Shown here piece after piece: positions 8,016 through 17,559 of a stretch of DNA of 64,000 nucleotides. The translations under genes and the position numbers were made by a program. The stretch lies in contig NZ_LR134376.1 in NCBI RefSeq assembly GCF_900637545.1, positions 208,501 to 272,500 on the forward strand, written 5' to 3'. The number at the start of each line of letters is the position of its first letter. The first letter of the stretch is position 1. The DNA is from Aeromonas encheleia. GTDB lineage: Bacteria > Pseudomonadota > Gammaproteobacteria > Enterobacterales > Aeromonadaceae. Under the pieces are notes generated by a model. The model was not told the origin of the DNA. It did no database searches and worked only from the letters and a program-made list of their open reading frames with translations.

Positions 8016-9416
8016 ATGACACTTAGCGTTATCGGTAATCTGGCCATCCTGGTCATGTTGTTGCTGTTTCTCTACCGGTTGCAGCAGACCCATGTCAGCT
8101 TCACCCGCCGGGTCTTCTCGGGGCTGGGGTTGGGCATCTTGTTCGGCGGAGCGCTGCAACTGCTGCACGGGGTCGGCTCCGAGGTACTGGTGCAGACCAA
8201 TGACTATCTGGACATCGTCGGCAGCGGCTACGTGAAGCTGCTGCAGATGATCATAGTGCCGCTCATCATGGTCTCCATCATAGGCGCCATCCTCAAGCTG
8301 AGCGGCGGCAGCTCGCTCGGCAAGATCAGCGCCCTGACCATAGGGGTGCTGATCTTCACCACCATGATCGCCGCCGGGGCGGGCATACTGATGTCCAACC
8401 TGTTCGGCCTGACCGCCGAGGGGCTGGTCGCCGGCGCCGCCGAGACCGCCCGTGGCGCGGCCCTGCAGACCAGCCTCGGCAGTGTCGAGAGCATGTCCTT
8501 CGCCAAGATGGTGCTGGAGTTCATCCCGGCCAACCCCTTCCTCGACATGACGGGGGCGCGCAAGACCTCCACCATAGCCGTGGTGATCTTCTCCATCTTC
8601 ATCGGCCTGTCCGCCACCGGCATCGCCCGCAAGAAACCGGAGATCTTCGCGAGCTTCGAACGCTTCATGCTGGTGGCCCACGCCATAGTGATGCGGATGG
8701 TGACCCTGGTGCTGCGCCTCACCCCCTATGGCGTGCTGGCGCTGATGGCCAAGGTGGTCTCCGGCTCCAACTACGCCGACATCATCAACCTGCTGAACTT
8801 CGTGCTGGCCTCCTACGGCGCCATCGCCATCATGTTTGGCGTGCACCTGCTGCTGGTGAGCCTGGTGGGCATCAACCCGGCCCGCTTCCTGAAGAAGATC
8901 ATGCCGGTGCTGGCGTTCGCCTTCACCTCGCGCACCAGCGCGGGCTCGATCCCGATGAACGTGCAGACCCAGACCAAGGCGCTCGGCGTGCCTGAAGGGA
9001 TCGCGAACTTCGCCGCCTCCTTCGGCGCCACCATAGGCCAGAACGGCTGCGCCGGCATCTACCCGGCCATGCTGGCGGTGATGATAGCCCCGACCGTCGG
9101 CGTCAACCCGATGGATCCCGGCTTCATCATGACGCTGATCGCCATCATCACCGTCAGCTCGTTCGGGGTGGCCGGGGTCGGTGGCGGCGCCACCTTCGCG
9201 GCGCTGATCGTGCTGTCGGCACTGGACTTCCCGGTGGCGCTGGCGGGCCTGCTCATCTCCATCGAGCCGCTCATCGACATGGGCCGCACCGCCCTCAACG
9301 TCTCCGGCTCCATCACTGCGGGCACCATCACCGGCCGCCTGATGGGGCAGACCGACATGGCGGTCTTCAACAGCGATGCCGAGGTCAGCCTGGACGGCGA
9401 AGAGTCTGCGGTCTGA
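8016..9416 (+). CDS. tcyP: L-cystine/dicarboxylate-type symporter, TcyP (YdjN) family
   Basis: Inner-membrane cation:amino-acid symporter of the DAACS family, closest in pattern to E. coli TcyP, which imports L-cystine. 466 residues with about eight membrane helices. The re-entrant loop motifs are AFTSRTSAGSIPMNVQTQ and ASFGATIGQNGCAGIYPAML, and the substrate-site segment is IDMGRTALNVSGSITAG. Start ATG with GGGGA 5 nt upstream; an in-frame TTG earlier lies before the SD. Substrate is inferred from family and from adjacency to a cysteine desulfidase. Confidence 0.88.
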   Translation: MTLSVIGNLAILVMLLLFLYRLQQTHVSFTRRVFSGLGLGILFGGALQLLHGVGSEVLVQTNDYLDIVGSGYVKLLQMIIVPLIMVSIIGAILKLSGGSSLGKISALTIGVLIFTTMIAAGAGILMSNLFGLTAEGLVAGAAETARGAALQTSLGSVESMSFAKMVLEFIPANPFLDMTGARKTSTIAVVIFSIFIGLSATGIARKKPEIFASFERFMLVAHAIVMRMVTLVLRLTPYGVLALMAKVVSGSNYADIINLLNFVLASYGAIAIMFGVHLLLVSLVGINPARFLKKIMPVLAFAFTSRTSAGSIPMNVQTQTKALGVPEGIANFAASFGATIGQNGCAGIYPAMLAVMIAPTVGVNPMDPGFIMTLIAIITVSSFGVAGVGGGATFAALIVLSALDFPVALAGLLISIEPLIDMGRTALNVSGSITAGTITGRLMGQTDMAVFNSDAEVSLDGEESAV

Positions 9417-9454
9417 CCCATCCACGGGGGCCCGTTCCCAGCTAATAGATCAAT

Positions 9455-9477
9455 CAGGGGAGGCGATGCCTCCCCTG
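9455..9477 (+). terminator. Hairpin between tcyP and the CoA-disulfide reductase gene
   Basis: Ten-bp stem CAGGGGAGGC / GCCTCCCCTG with a GAT loop and no T tract. It may be a weak terminator or a 3'-end protecting hairpin. The next SD begins only 8 nt later. Confidence 0.45.
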
Positions 9478-9496
9478 TCGTAACAGGAGTCAAGCA

Positions 9497-10825
9497 ATGC
9501 GTATTGTGATCATAGGTGGCGAAGCCGCCGGCATGAGTGCGGCCGCCAAGGCCCGCCGTCTGGCCAAGGATGCCGAGATTGTGGTGTATGAGGCCTCCGA
9601 GGTGATCTCCTTCGGGGCCTGCGGGCTGCCCTACTTCGTCGGCGACGACTTCCAGGAGCCCGGTTACATGGCCGAGTTCACCCCGGCGCAGTTCGCCGCC
9701 AAGGGGATCGAGGTCAAGACCGGTCACCGGGTGCTGGCGCTGGATGCCAAGAACCAGACCCTGAGGGTCGAGCACAACGGCGACAGCTTCAGCGACCATT
9801 ACGATCGCCTGATGATCGCCACCGGCGCCCGCGAGCAGATGCCGCCGATCCCCGGCCTGCAGCAGGAGGGGGTGTTCGGTCTGCGCCGTCTGGCCGATGG
9901 CCTGGCGCTCAAGGCCGTGGTGCAGGATGGCAGCAAGCGCAAGGCCGTCGTCATCGGCTCCGGCTTCATCGGGCTGGAGGTGGTGGAGGCATTGGTGCAT
10001 CAGGGCAAGGAGGTGCGCCTCATCGAGTTGGCGGAGCGGGTCATCCCCGATGCCTTCGATTCAGAGATCACTCTGCACATCGAGACCGAGCTACGCGAAC
10101 AGGGCGTCTCTCTGCACCTGGGAGAGCGGGTGGAGGCGCTGCTGGGGGAGGGCAGGGTCAGTGGCGTGCGCACCGACCAGGGCTGCTACGAGGCCGATAT
10201 AGTGGTGGTCTGCACCGGGGTCAGGCCCAACACCGAGTTTCTGGCCGATACCGGCATCAAACGACTGGCCAACGGCGCCATCGAGGTGGATCGGCAGGGC
10301 CGTAGCTCGCTGCCCAACGTCTGGTCGGCGGGGGACTGTGCCAGCGTCTGGCACAGCGTGAAGCAGCAACAGGTCTATGTGCCGCTCGCCACCATCGCCA
10401 ACAAGCTGGGGCGCATGGTGGGTGAGAACCTGGCCGGTGCCGGCCAGGAATTCCCAGGCACGTTAGGCTCTGCGGCGCTCAAGGTGCTGGGGCTGGAGGC
10501 GGGCCGTACCGGCCTGTCCGAGCGGGAGGCGCAGGCGCTGGGCATCGACTATCGCACCGTGCTGATCAAGGACAAGTGCCACACCAACTACTGCCCGGGT
10601 CAGTCCGACATCCACGTCAAGCTGGTGTATGAGGCGGGCAGCAAGCGCCTGCTGGGGGGCCAGATCCTGGGGCGCAAAGGGGCCGTGCACCGCATCGACG
10701 CGCTGGTGGTGGCCATCACCATGGGGGTCACCACCGAGCAGCTCGGCATGCTGGACTTCGCCTACGCGCCGCCCTTCTCCCGCACCTGGGATGTGCTCAA
10801 CGTAGCGGGCAATGTCGCCAAGTAG
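9497..10825 (+). CDS. CoA-disulfide-reductase-like FAD/NAD(P) oxidoreductase
   Basis: 442-residue flavoprotein of the single-cysteine disulfide reductase group (CoA-disulfide reductase, NADH oxidase and polysulfide reductase relatives). FAD-binding GGEAAGMSAAAKARR lies at the N terminus, and the redox Cys42 is in SFGACGLPYF. A second Rossmann motif is VVIGSGFIGLEVVEAL, and the FAD segment is NVWSAGDCA. The dimerisation domain (about 325-442) has an extra Cys pair in KCHTNYCPG. SD AGGAGT is 6 nt upstream. Following cyuA-tcyP, a role in thiol, persulfide or CoA-disulfide reduction fits; the exact substrate cannot be read from sequence. There is no fused rhodanese domain. Confidence 0.8.
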   Translation: MRIVIIGGEAAGMSAAAKARRLAKDAEIVVYEASEVISFGACGLPYFVGDDFQEPGYMAEFTPAQFAAKGIEVKTGHRVLALDAKNQTLRVEHNGDSFSDHYDRLMIATGAREQMPPIPGLQQEGVFGLRRLADGLALKAVVQDGSKRKAVVIGSGFIGLEVVEALVHQGKEVRLIELAERVIPDAFDSEITLHIETELREQGVSLHLGERVEALLGEGRVSGVRTDQGCYEADIVVVCTGVRPNTEFLADTGIKRLANGAIEVDRQGRSSLPNVWSAGDCASVWHSVKQQQVYVPLATIANKLGRMVGENLAGAGQEFPGTLGSAALKVLGLEAGRTGLSEREAQALGIDYRTVLIKDKCHTNYCPGQSDIHVKLVYEAGSKRLLGGQILGRKGAVHRIDALVVAITMGVTTEQLGMLDFAYAPPFSRTWDVLNVAGNVAK

Positions 10826-10871
10826 AGCAGGCATCCGGACGCAGCACTGGTCACGCCCGGATCGCGCCCAT

Positions 10872-10902
10872 AAAAAAACCGATGCCTAGGCATCGGTTTT
10901 TT
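10872..10902. terminator. Bidirectional terminator
   Basis: CCGATGCC/GGCATCGG stem flanked by seven A on the left and six T on the right. It serves the flavoprotein gene (+) and bamD (-), which converge here. Confidence 0.92.
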
Positions 10903-10915
10903 GTTCCGGTCTCAC

Positions 10916-11680
10916 TCAGCCGCGGCCGAGGCGATTGTCCGGGTAGTTCTTGGCCAGCACCTCGCGGGCGTGCTGGGCCAGGGTCGGCATCTTCAGGGTA
11001 TCGTAGGCGTTGACCATGATCTCCAGTGCCTTCTCGGTCTCGACGGTGTCGGGATAGGTCTCGACTACCATCTTGGCGCGGTTGGCGGCGGCGATCAGCG
11101 CATCACGCTTCACGTAATACTCGGCCACCCCCAGATCGTAGCGGGCGAGACGGGTCTTCAGGCCTATCATGCGGGCACGGGCATCGGCGGCGAAGCTGCT
11201 GTTGGGGTAGTTCTGCAGCAGTGTCTTGAAGTCCTGGAAGGCCTGACGGGCGTAGGAGGGGTCCTTGTCGTCCCGATCTATCCCCAGGAAGTCCTGGAAG
11301 AAGTTGTAATCCGCCGCCATGTTGGTCAGGCCACGCATGTAGAACACATAATCTATGTTCTTGTGGGCAGGATTGAGGCGGATGAACCGGTCGATATTGG
11401 CGATGGCCTGGGCGGTATCATCCTGTTTGTAGTAGGCGTAGATCAGGTCAAGCTGAACCTGACTGGAGTAGGCACCGAAGGGGTAGCGTGAGTCCAATGC
11501 TTCCAGTAACTCGATGGCATTCAGGTAGTTACCTGTATCCAGCTTGAGGCGAGCCTGTTGGTACAGGACTTCCGGCGGTTCGTCGGGAACCTTGGGTTTG
11601 GTGCTGGAACAGCCAGTGATCAGGGTAGCGATCAAGGCGAGCGACATCAGCAGGTGAGACTTCTTTCCCATCAACAACAT
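10916..11680 (-). CDS. bamD: Outer-membrane assembly lipoprotein BamD
   Basis: Essential lipoprotein of the BAM beta-barrel assembly machine, anchored at the inner face of the outer membrane. The lipobox LITGC is followed by TPR-like repeats (YQQARLKLDTGNYLNAIELLEALDSRYPFG, QVQLDLIYAYYKQDD, NIDYVFYMRGLTNMA). About 250 residues, against E. coli 245. The start is uncertain among a GTG at 11695 and ATGs at 11689, 11680 and 11671; 11680 is chosen because GGAA sits about 9-10 nt upstream. All give the same mature protein. Divergent from rluD, as in other gammaproteobacteria. Confidence 0.93.
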   Translation of the reverse strand: MLLMGKKSHLLMSLALIATLITGCSSTKPKVPDEPPEVLYQQARLKLDTGNYLNAIELLEALDSRYPFGAYSSQVQLDLIYAYYKQDDTAQAIANIDRFIRLNPAHKNIDYVFYMRGLTNMAADYNFFQDFLGIDRDDKDPSYARQAFQDFKTLLQNYPNSSFAADARARMIGLKTRLARYDLGVAEYYVKRDALIAAANRAKMVVETYPDTVETEKALEIMVNAYDTLKMPTLAQHAREVLAKNYPDNRLGRG

Positions 11681-11787
11681 CCGGTCCATTTCCACGAAAT
11701 TGGCAAAGTATCCGTTATGCTTGGCTAAAAGAAAAGCTAGAATACCCGGATTATTTCGAATTGATACCCCCGCTCAAGAGACCATAC

Positions 11788-12768
11788 ATGAGCCAGCATA
11801 TTGAACTGACAGGCGAATTTCAGGATCACCAATTCGGGCAGCGACTCGACCAGGCCCTGGCTGAATTGTTTCCAGACTACTCCAGAACCCGCATCAAGGA
11901 GTGGATTTTACAGGACAGAGTGACCCTGGACGGTCAGGTTGCCAACACCCCGCGCGAGAAAGTGCTGGCAGGGCAACAGGTACATGTAGATGTCGAGTTG
12001 GAAGATGACACCCGTTGGGATGCTCAGGATATCGAACTCAACATCATCTATGAAGATGAACACATCCTGGTGATCGACAAGCCGGCCGGCCTGGTGGTTC
12101 ACCCGGGCGCCGGCACACCGGATGGCACCATCCTCAACGCCCTGCTGCACCGCTACCCCGGCATTGCCGAGGTACCCCGTGCCGGCATAGTGCACCGTCT
12201 GGATAAGGACACCACCGGTCTGATGGTGGTCGCCAAGACGGTACCGGCCCAGACCCATCTGGTGGAGGCGCTGCAGGCGCGCCAGATCACCCGTGAGTAT
12301 GAAGCCATCGCCATCGGTCACATGACCGCAGGCGGCACCGTGGACGCCCCCATCGGCCGTCACCCGACCCAGCGTACCCACATGGCTGTGGTGCCCAATG
12401 GCCGTCCTTCCGTGACCCACTTCCGGGTACACGAGAAGTTCCGTGGCCACACCCGACTGCGTCTGCGGTTGGAGACGGGGCGTACCCACCAGATCCGCGT
12501 GCACATGGCTCATATCAAGCACCCACTGGTGGGGGATCCCGCCTACGGTGGCCGTATGCGCCTGCTGCGCAACGCGACTCCGGAGCTGACCCAGGCGCTG
12601 CGCGGCTTCCACCGCCAGGCGCTGCATGCCACCATGCTGAAGCTGGCGCACCCCATCACCGGCGAAGTCATGGAGTGGCACTCTGCCACGCCGCAAGACA
12701 TGCTGGATCTGATGGAAGTGTTGCGTGCCGATACCCTGGCCAACCCGGACGATCTGGTCTGGGGCTGA
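11788..12768 (+). CDS. rluD: 23S rRNA pseudouridine(1911/1915/1917) synthase
   Basis: Isomerises three uridines in helix 69 of 23S rRNA. 326 residues, the same as E. coli RluD. S4-like RNA-binding domain (about 17-75) and a catalytic domain with HRLDKDTTGLMVVAK, in which the Asp is the nucleophile. RTHQIRVHMAHIKHPLVGDPAYGG is also diagnostic. The start MSQHIELTGEFQDHQ matches the family; an in-frame TTG 27 nt upstream does not. First gene of rluD-pgeF. Confidence 0.95.
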   Translation: MSQHIELTGEFQDHQFGQRLDQALAELFPDYSRTRIKEWILQDRVTLDGQVANTPREKVLAGQQVHVDVELEDDTRWDAQDIELNIIYEDEHILVIDKPAGLVVHPGAGTPDGTILNALLHRYPGIAEVPRAGIVHRLDKDTTGLMVVAKTVPAQTHLVEALQARQITREYEAIAIGHMTAGGTVDAPIGRHPTQRTHMAVVPNGRPSVTHFRVHEKFRGHTRLRLRLETGRTHQIRVHMAHIKHPLVGDPAYGGRMRLLRNATPELTQALRGFHRQALHATMLKLAHPITGEVMEWHSATPQDMLDLMEVLRADTLANPDDLVWG

Positions 12769-12824
12769 TCGATCGAGGCCTGCGTCGGCTTCTGCCGTAA
12801 CCAGGCCCGGATAGCAGGCCAAAC

Positions 12825-12864
12825 GGGGCTCCTTAGCTGATGACAGATAAGGAGCCCCTTTTTT
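12825..12864 (+). terminator. Intrinsic terminator after rluD
   Basis: Eleven-bp stem GGGGCTCCTTA / TAAGGAGCCCC with a 12-nt loop and six T. It stands between rluD and pgeF, only 25 bp before the pgeF start, so pgeF needs read-through or a promoter overlapping this element. Confidence 0.92.
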
Positions 12865-12889
12865 ATTTGTTGAAAATGAAGGAGAGAAG

Positions 12890-13627
12890 ATGAAGTGGAT
12901 CGTACCTGACTGGCCGGCCCCGGCCTCAGTGCGGGCGTTGTCGACCACCCGGGATGGCGGTGTCAGCGAGGGGGTCTTTCGCGGCCTGAACCTGGGGGCC
13001 CATGTGGGCGACGAGGCGGCCAGGGTCGAGGCCAACCGCGCCGCCTTGCAGCAGGCGGCCGGGATCCCGGGTCGGCTCAACTGGCTCGATCAGGTACACG
13101 GCACCCTAGTCCACCCGGTCAGCAACGCGATCGGCGCCACGCCGCAGGCCGATGCGGCCTGCGCCCACGAGGCCGGCCTGGCCTGCATAGTGATGACTGC
13201 CGACTGTCTGCCGGTGTTGCTCTGCGACCGGGCAGGCACCCGGGTGGCCGCCGCTCACGCCGGCTGGCGCGGGCTGCAGGGTGGCGCGCTGGAGGCCAGC
13301 ATCGCGGCCATGGGTTGCGATCCAGCCGATATTCTCGCCTGGCTTGGGCCGGCCATAGGCCCCCGGGCGTTCGAGGTGGGGGGCGAGGTGCGCGACGCCT
13401 TCCTGGCCGAGCAGGCCGAGGCGGCCGCCGCCTTCGTGCCCTCTGCCAACGAGGGCAAGTGGCTGGCGGACATCTACCAGCTGGCCCGGCTGCGGCTGGC
13501 CCGCGCCGGGGTGAGCGCCGTCTATGGCGGTGAGCACTGCACCTTCAGCGACGGCGAGCGGTTCTACTCCTATCGCCGCGACGGCCAGACCGGCCGCATG
13601 GCCTCGATCATCTGGCTAGCGGACTGA
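12890..13627 (+). CDS. pgeF: YfiH/PgeF family protein (DUF152; purine nucleoside phosphorylase / peptidoglycan editing)
   Basis: 245 residues. Family members carry a Zn or Cu site and have been described both as polyphenol-oxidase/purine-nucleoside enzymes and as PgeF, which prevents misincorporation of L-Ser into peptidoglycan. Metal-ligand segments are visible: LDQVHG, MTADCLPVLL and AAAHAGWRGLQGG; the C-terminal GGEHCTFSDGERFYSYRRDGQTGRMAS is also typical. SD AAGGAGAG precedes the ATG. It sits in the conserved rluD-pgeF-clpB order. A GC hairpin downstream (13713-13737) lacks a T tract. Confidence 0.9.
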   Translation: MKWIVPDWPAPASVRALSTTRDGGVSEGVFRGLNLGAHVGDEAARVEANRAALQQAAGIPGRLNWLDQVHGTLVHPVSNAIGATPQADAACAHEAGLACIVMTADCLPVLLCDRAGTRVAAAHAGWRGLQGGALEASIAAMGCDPADILAWLGPAIGPRAFEVGGEVRDAFLAEQAEAAAAFVPSANEGKWLADIYQLARLRLARAGVSAVYGGEHCTFSDGERFYSYRRDGQTGRMASIIWLAD

Positions 13628-13781
13628 ATCGGGGCGTCCTCGATGCCTGTTTCTGCCGTGATGGCCGGATCGATCTGATGGCCGCCCCGCGCCGGCGGGC
13701 TGAGTGAGCCGTGCCGCCCTTGCCGGGTAGGGGCGGCTCCCTCTGATCCCCATGTTGAGGGAAAAATAAACAGCCCTTCCC

Positions 13782-13809
13782 CTTGAAATCGCGGCCCTTG
13801 ACCTCATCT
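13782..13809 (+). promoter_or_regulatory. Sigma-32 heat-shock promoter of clpB
   Basis: CTTGAAA (13782-13788), 13 nt, then CCTCATCT (13802-13809). The sigma-32 consensus is CTTGAAA and CCCCATnT, so there is one mismatch. It is about 64-91 bp before the clpB ATG, in the correct orientation. Confidence 0.85.
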
Positions 13810-13872
13810 TCCTTGTCAGAAAGTTCTGTTGTTGCCGCCCAGGGCGGCGTCTGTTTCAAAGGGGGGAGTGCA

Positions 13873-16446
13873 ATGCGCCTCGATCGCCTGACCAGTAAAT
13901 TCCAAGTAGCTATCTCCGATGCCCAGTCACTCGCACTGGGTCGTGATCATCAATTTATCGAACCCGCGCACCTGATGACCGCCCTGGTCAACCAGGATGG
14001 CGGTTCTATTCGTCCGCTCTTGACCCTGTGCGGGATGGACATCAATGCCCTGCGCTCGCGCCTCGGCGAGGAGCTCGACCGCCTGCCCAGAGTGAGCGGC
14101 GTCGAGGGGGACGTGCAGCTCTCCAATGGCCTGGGCCGGCTGCTCAACGTCTGCGACAAGCTGGCCCAGCAGCGCAAGGATCAGTTCATCTCGTCCGAAC
14201 TTTTCGTGCTGGCGGCCCTCGACGAGAAGGGCAACCTGGGGGAGCTGCTGCGCGCCCAGGGCCTGACCAAGGAGAAACTCGAGCAGGCCATCGACAAGGT
14301 CCGTGGCGGCAAGAAGATCGATGACGCCAACGCCGAGGAGAACCGTCAGGCGCTGGAGAAGTACACCGTCGATCTCACCGAGCGGGCCGAACTCGGCAAG
14401 CTCGATCCCGTCATCGGGCGGGATGAAGAGATCCGCCGCACCATCCAGGTGCTGCAGCGCCGTACCAAGAACAACCCCGTGCTGATTGGGGCCCCCGGTG
14501 TCGGCAAGACCGCCATCGTCGAGGGGCTGGCCCAGCGCATCATCAACGGCGAGGTGCCGGAAGGGCTCAAGAACAAGCGGGTGCTCTCCCTGGACATGGG
14601 GGCCCTGGTGGCCGGTGCCAAGTATCGCGGCGAGTTCGAGGAGCGGCTGAAAGCCGTGCTCAGCGATCTCGCCAAGGAGGAGGGCAACGTCATCCTCTTC
14701 GTCGACGAGCTGCACACCATGGTCGGCGCCGGCAAGGGCGAGGGAGCCATGGACGCGGGTAACATGCTCAAACCGGCCCTGGCGCGCGGTGAGCTGCACT
14801 GCGTCGGTGCCACCACCCTGGATGAATATCGCCAGTACGTGGAAAAAGATGCCGCCCTGGAGCGCCGCTTCCAGAAGGTGCTGGTGGAGGAGCCCTCGGT
14901 GGAGGACACCATCGCTATACTGCGTGGCCTGAAGGAACGTTATGAGCTGCACCACCACGTGCAGATCACGGATCCGGCCATAGTCGCGGCGGCCCAGCTA
15001 TCGCACCGCTACATCGCCGATCGCCAGCTGCCGGACAAGGCCATCGACCTGATCGACGAGGCGGCGGCCAGCATCCGGCTGCAGATCGACTCCAAGCCGG
15101 AATCCCTGGATCGGCTGGAGCGGCGCATCATCCAGCTCAAACTGGAGCAGCAGGCGCTGCTGAAAGAGGATGACGACGCCAGCCGCAAGCGGCTCGATCT
15201 GCTCAATCAGGAGCTGAGTGAGAAGGAGCGTGAATACAACGAGCTGGAAGAAGTGTGGAAGGCCGAGAAGGCGGCGCTGGCCGGTACCCAGCACATCAAG
15301 GCCGCGCTGGAGCAGGCCCGTCAGGATCTCGAGGTGGCACGCCGCGCGGGGGATCTGGCCCGCATGTCCGAGCTGCAGTACGGCCGCATCCCCGAGCTGG
15401 AGAAGCAGCTCGATCTCGCCACCCAGGCCGAGATGCAGGAGACCAGCCTGCTGCGCAACCGGGTCACCGACGTGGAGATCGCTGATGTACTGGCGCGCTG
15501 GACCGGCATCCCGGTGGCGCGGATGCTGGAAGGGGAGCGGGACAAGCTGCTGCGGATGGAAGATCAGTTGCACAGCCGGGTGATCGGCCAGGAAGAGGCG
15601 GTGGAAGCCGTCTCCAACGCCATTCGCCGCTCCCGGGCCGGGCTGTCCGATCCGAACCGCCCCATCGGCTCCTTCCTGTTCCTCGGCCCGACCGGGGTGG
15701 GCAAGACCGAGCTGTGCAAGGCGCTGGCCGAGTTCCTGTTCGATACCCAGGACGCCATGGTGCGCATCGACATGTCCGAGTTCATGGAGAAGCACAGCGT
15801 GGCGCGGCTGGTGGGGGCGCCTCCCGGCTATGTGGGCTACGAGGAGGGGGGTTACCTGACCGAGGCGGTACGCCGTCGCCCCTACTCGGTGATCCTGCTG
15901 GACGAGGTGGAGAAGGCGCACCCGGATGTGTTCAACATCCTGCTGCAGGTGCTGGACGATGGTCGTCTGACCGATGGTCAGGGCCGTACCGTCGATTTCC
16001 GCAATACGGTGGTGATCATGACCTCCAACCTCGGCTCGGATCTGATCCAGGAGCACTATGCCGAGAAGGACTATGAGGAGATGAAGGCCCTGTTGATGGA
16101 GCTGCTGACCCGCAGCTTCCGACCGGAGTTCATCAACCGGATCGACGAGACTGTGGTGTTCCACCCGCTCGGCGAGGATCACATCAAGTCCATCGCCCGC
16201 ATTCAGCTCAAGAGCCTGATGGGCCGTCTGGAGTCCCAGGGCTTCGAAGTGGAGGTGAGCGAGGAGCTGCTGACCAAGCTGGTGCATGCCGGTTTCGATC
16301 CCGTCTACGGGGCGCGTCCCCTCAAGCGGGCGATCCAGCAGAAGGTGGAGAACCCGCTGGCCCAGGCGCTGCTCAGCGGTCGGGTCATCCCCGGCAAGAA
16401 ATTGCTGCTGGGGGCTGACAGCAGCGGCCTCACCATGACCCAGTGA
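13873..16446 (+). CDS. clpB: Disaggregase chaperone ClpB
   Basis: Hexameric AAA+ chaperone that, with DnaK, extracts proteins from aggregates. 857 residues, the E. coli length. N-domain (1-145), AAA1 with Walker A GAPGVGKT at 206-213 and Walker [10 protein letters not shown], the coiled-coil middle domain (about 410-525), AAA2 with GPTGVGKTE and [11 protein letters not shown], and a C-terminal D2 small domain. The start [11 protein letters not shown] is preceded by GGGGGGAGTG. An internal Met or Val near residue 148, used for ClpB-beta in E. coli, cannot be judged here. Sigma-32 promoter upstream. Confidence 0.97.
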   Translation: MRLDRLTSKFQVAISDAQSLALGRDHQFIEPAHLMTALVNQDGGSIRPLLTLCGMDINALRSRLGEELDRLPRVSGVEGDVQLSNGLGRLLNVCDKLAQQRKDQFISSELFVLAALDEKGNLGELLRAQGLTKEKLEQAIDKVRGGKKIDDANAEENRQALEKYTVDLTERAELGKLDPVIGRDEEIRRTIQVLQRRTKNNPVLIGAPGVGKTAIVEGLAQRIINGEVPEGLKNKRVLSLDMGALVAGAKYRGEFEERLKAVLSDLAKEEGNVILFVDELHTMVGAGKGEGAMDAGNMLKPALARGELHCVGATTLDEYRQYVEKDAALERRFQKVLVEEPSVEDTIAILRGLKERYELHHHVQITDPAIVAAAQLSHRYIADRQLPDKAIDLIDEAAASIRLQIDSKPESLDRLERRIIQLKLEQQALLKEDDDASRKRLDLLNQELSEKEREYNELEEVWKAEKAALAGTQHIKAALEQARQDLEVARRAGDLARMSELQYGRIPELEKQLDLATQAEMQETSLLRNRVTDVEIADVLARWTGIPVARMLEGERDKLLRMEDQLHSRVIGQEEAVEAVSNAIRRSRAGLSDPNRPIGSFLFLGPTGVGKTELCKALAEFLFDTQDAMVRIDMSEFMEKHSVARLVGAPPGYVGYEEGGYLTEAVRRRPYSVILLDEVEKAHPDVFNILLQVLDDGRLTDGQGRTVDFRNTVVIMTSNLGSDLIQEHYAEKDYEEMKALLMELLTRSFRPEFINRIDETVVFHPLGEDHIKSIARIQLKSLMGRLESQGFEVEVSEELLTKLVHAGFDPVYGARPLKRAIQQKVENPLAQALLSGRVIPGKKLLLGADSSGLTMTQ

Positions 16447-16463
16447 TGGGGTTATCGATCAAG

Positions 16464-16492
16464 ACGCAGGCTTCGTGCCTGCGTTTTGCTTT
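16464..16492 (+). terminator. Intrinsic terminator of clpB
   Basis: ACGCAGGC / GCCTGCGT stem with a TTCGT loop, then TTTGCTTTC. The following SD AAGGAGA overlaps its tail. Confidence 0.75.
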
Positions 16493-16504
16493 CAAGGAGA
16501 TAGC

Positions 16505-17329
16505 ATGCTGAAGTTTTCGGTGTTGGTGGATGACGAGGTGCACAGCCCAGGTTGTCTGCCGGAGCGAGGGCTGTCGATGGTGCTGGAGTGCGATGGCCTC
16601 AAGGTGCTGTTCGATAGCGGCAGAGGGCGGGCCTTGCGCCATAACGCCGAGGTGATGGGCATGGATCTCGGCTCCCTCACCCACGTCGTGCTGTCCCACG
16701 GTCATTACGACCATGTGGGTGGCATCGGCTCCCTGCCTGTTTACCCCGATCCCATCCCGCTGATCGCCTGCCCGGATGTGTTCAATGAGCGCGGCTACTT
16801 CCTGCCGCTGCTGTCCCGGCGCTACAACCTCTACCGCCTCTCGGGCGAGCTGGATCCGCCGCAACTGGCGGCCAGGGGACTGATCCCCCACTGCTCGGCC
16901 GAGCCGGTCTGGCTATCCGAGCGGCTGGTATTCCTGGGCTCCATACTGCGGCGCGATCGGGCCGCCCCCTCCCTGCTCGGCTATATGCTGCGTGGCGGCC
17001 GAGTGGAGAAGGATCTCATCAGCGATGACTCGGCGCTGGCCTACAAGGGTGAGCAGGGCCTTATCATCTTCATCGGCTGCGGTCATGCCGGGGTCGAGAA
17101 CATAGTGCAGCGGGCCAAGGAAGTGTGCGGTGACGAGCGGATCCAGGCCGTCATCGGCGGCCTGCACCTCAAGTTTTCCGGTCCGCGGCGGGCGGAGGCG
17201 CTGGGACTCTATCTGCAACGGGAAGGGGTGGACAGTCTGTTCGCCTGCCACTGCACCGGCAAGCGGAAGGCCGGGCTGCCGGGGCAGACCCAGATCGGGG
17301 CGGGCTTTGAACATGTGTTCCGGCCATAA
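16505..17329 (+). CDS. MBL-fold metallo-hydrolase
   Basis: 274-residue metallo-beta-lactamase-fold protein of the group annotated as dihydropterin-ribofuranosylaminobenzene phosphate synthase-like. Metal motif LSHGHYDHVGG at about residues 58-68 (HxHxDH), later IGCGHAGVENIV and a terminal ACHCTGKRKAG. Other recognisable blocks are DSGRG and DDSALAYKGEQGLIIFIGC. Substrate unknown. SD AAGGAGATAGC directly before the ATG. It is the only gene between the clpB terminator and the asnA terminator. Confidence 0.8.
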   Translation: MLKFSVLVDDEVHSPGCLPERGLSMVLECDGLKVLFDSGRGRALRHNAEVMGMDLGSLTHVVLSHGHYDHVGGIGSLPVYPDPIPLIACPDVFNERGYFLPLLSRRYNLYRLSGELDPPQLAARGLIPHCSAEPVWLSERLVFLGSILRRDRAAPSLLGYMLRGGRVEKDLISDDSALAYKGEQGLIIFIGCGHAGVENIVQRAKEVCGDERIQAVIGGLHLKFSGPRRAEALGLYLQREGVDSLFACHCTGKRKAGLPGQTQIGAGFEHVFRP

Positions 17330-17355
17330 AAAAAGCGGCAATCCGAGGATTGCCG
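17328..17355 (-). terminator. Terminator for asnA transcripts (minus strand)
   Basis: CGGCAATCC / GGATTGCCG stem; read on the minus strand it is followed by seven T overlapping the stop of the MBL gene. The intervening 17356-17559 holds further hairpins (CCCGGGATG/CATCCCGGG at 17460-17484) but no gene. Confidence 0.75.
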
Positions 17356-17559
17356 AGAGGAATGTATTCGATGCGACCTGACGTGGGTTGAGCGGGCCGC
17401 AGGGGCAAGCCCCGGTTTCGAAGAGAACCGCAAACCGCGGTCACCCTCCTTACAGCCTGCCCGGGATGCGCTCTCCATCCCGGGTGGCCACACTTCGCGT
17501 TGCACCCGACCGATCTGCTGCCTGAGCAGCCTCCAGCCAGGTGCAAGGTATCAATCTGC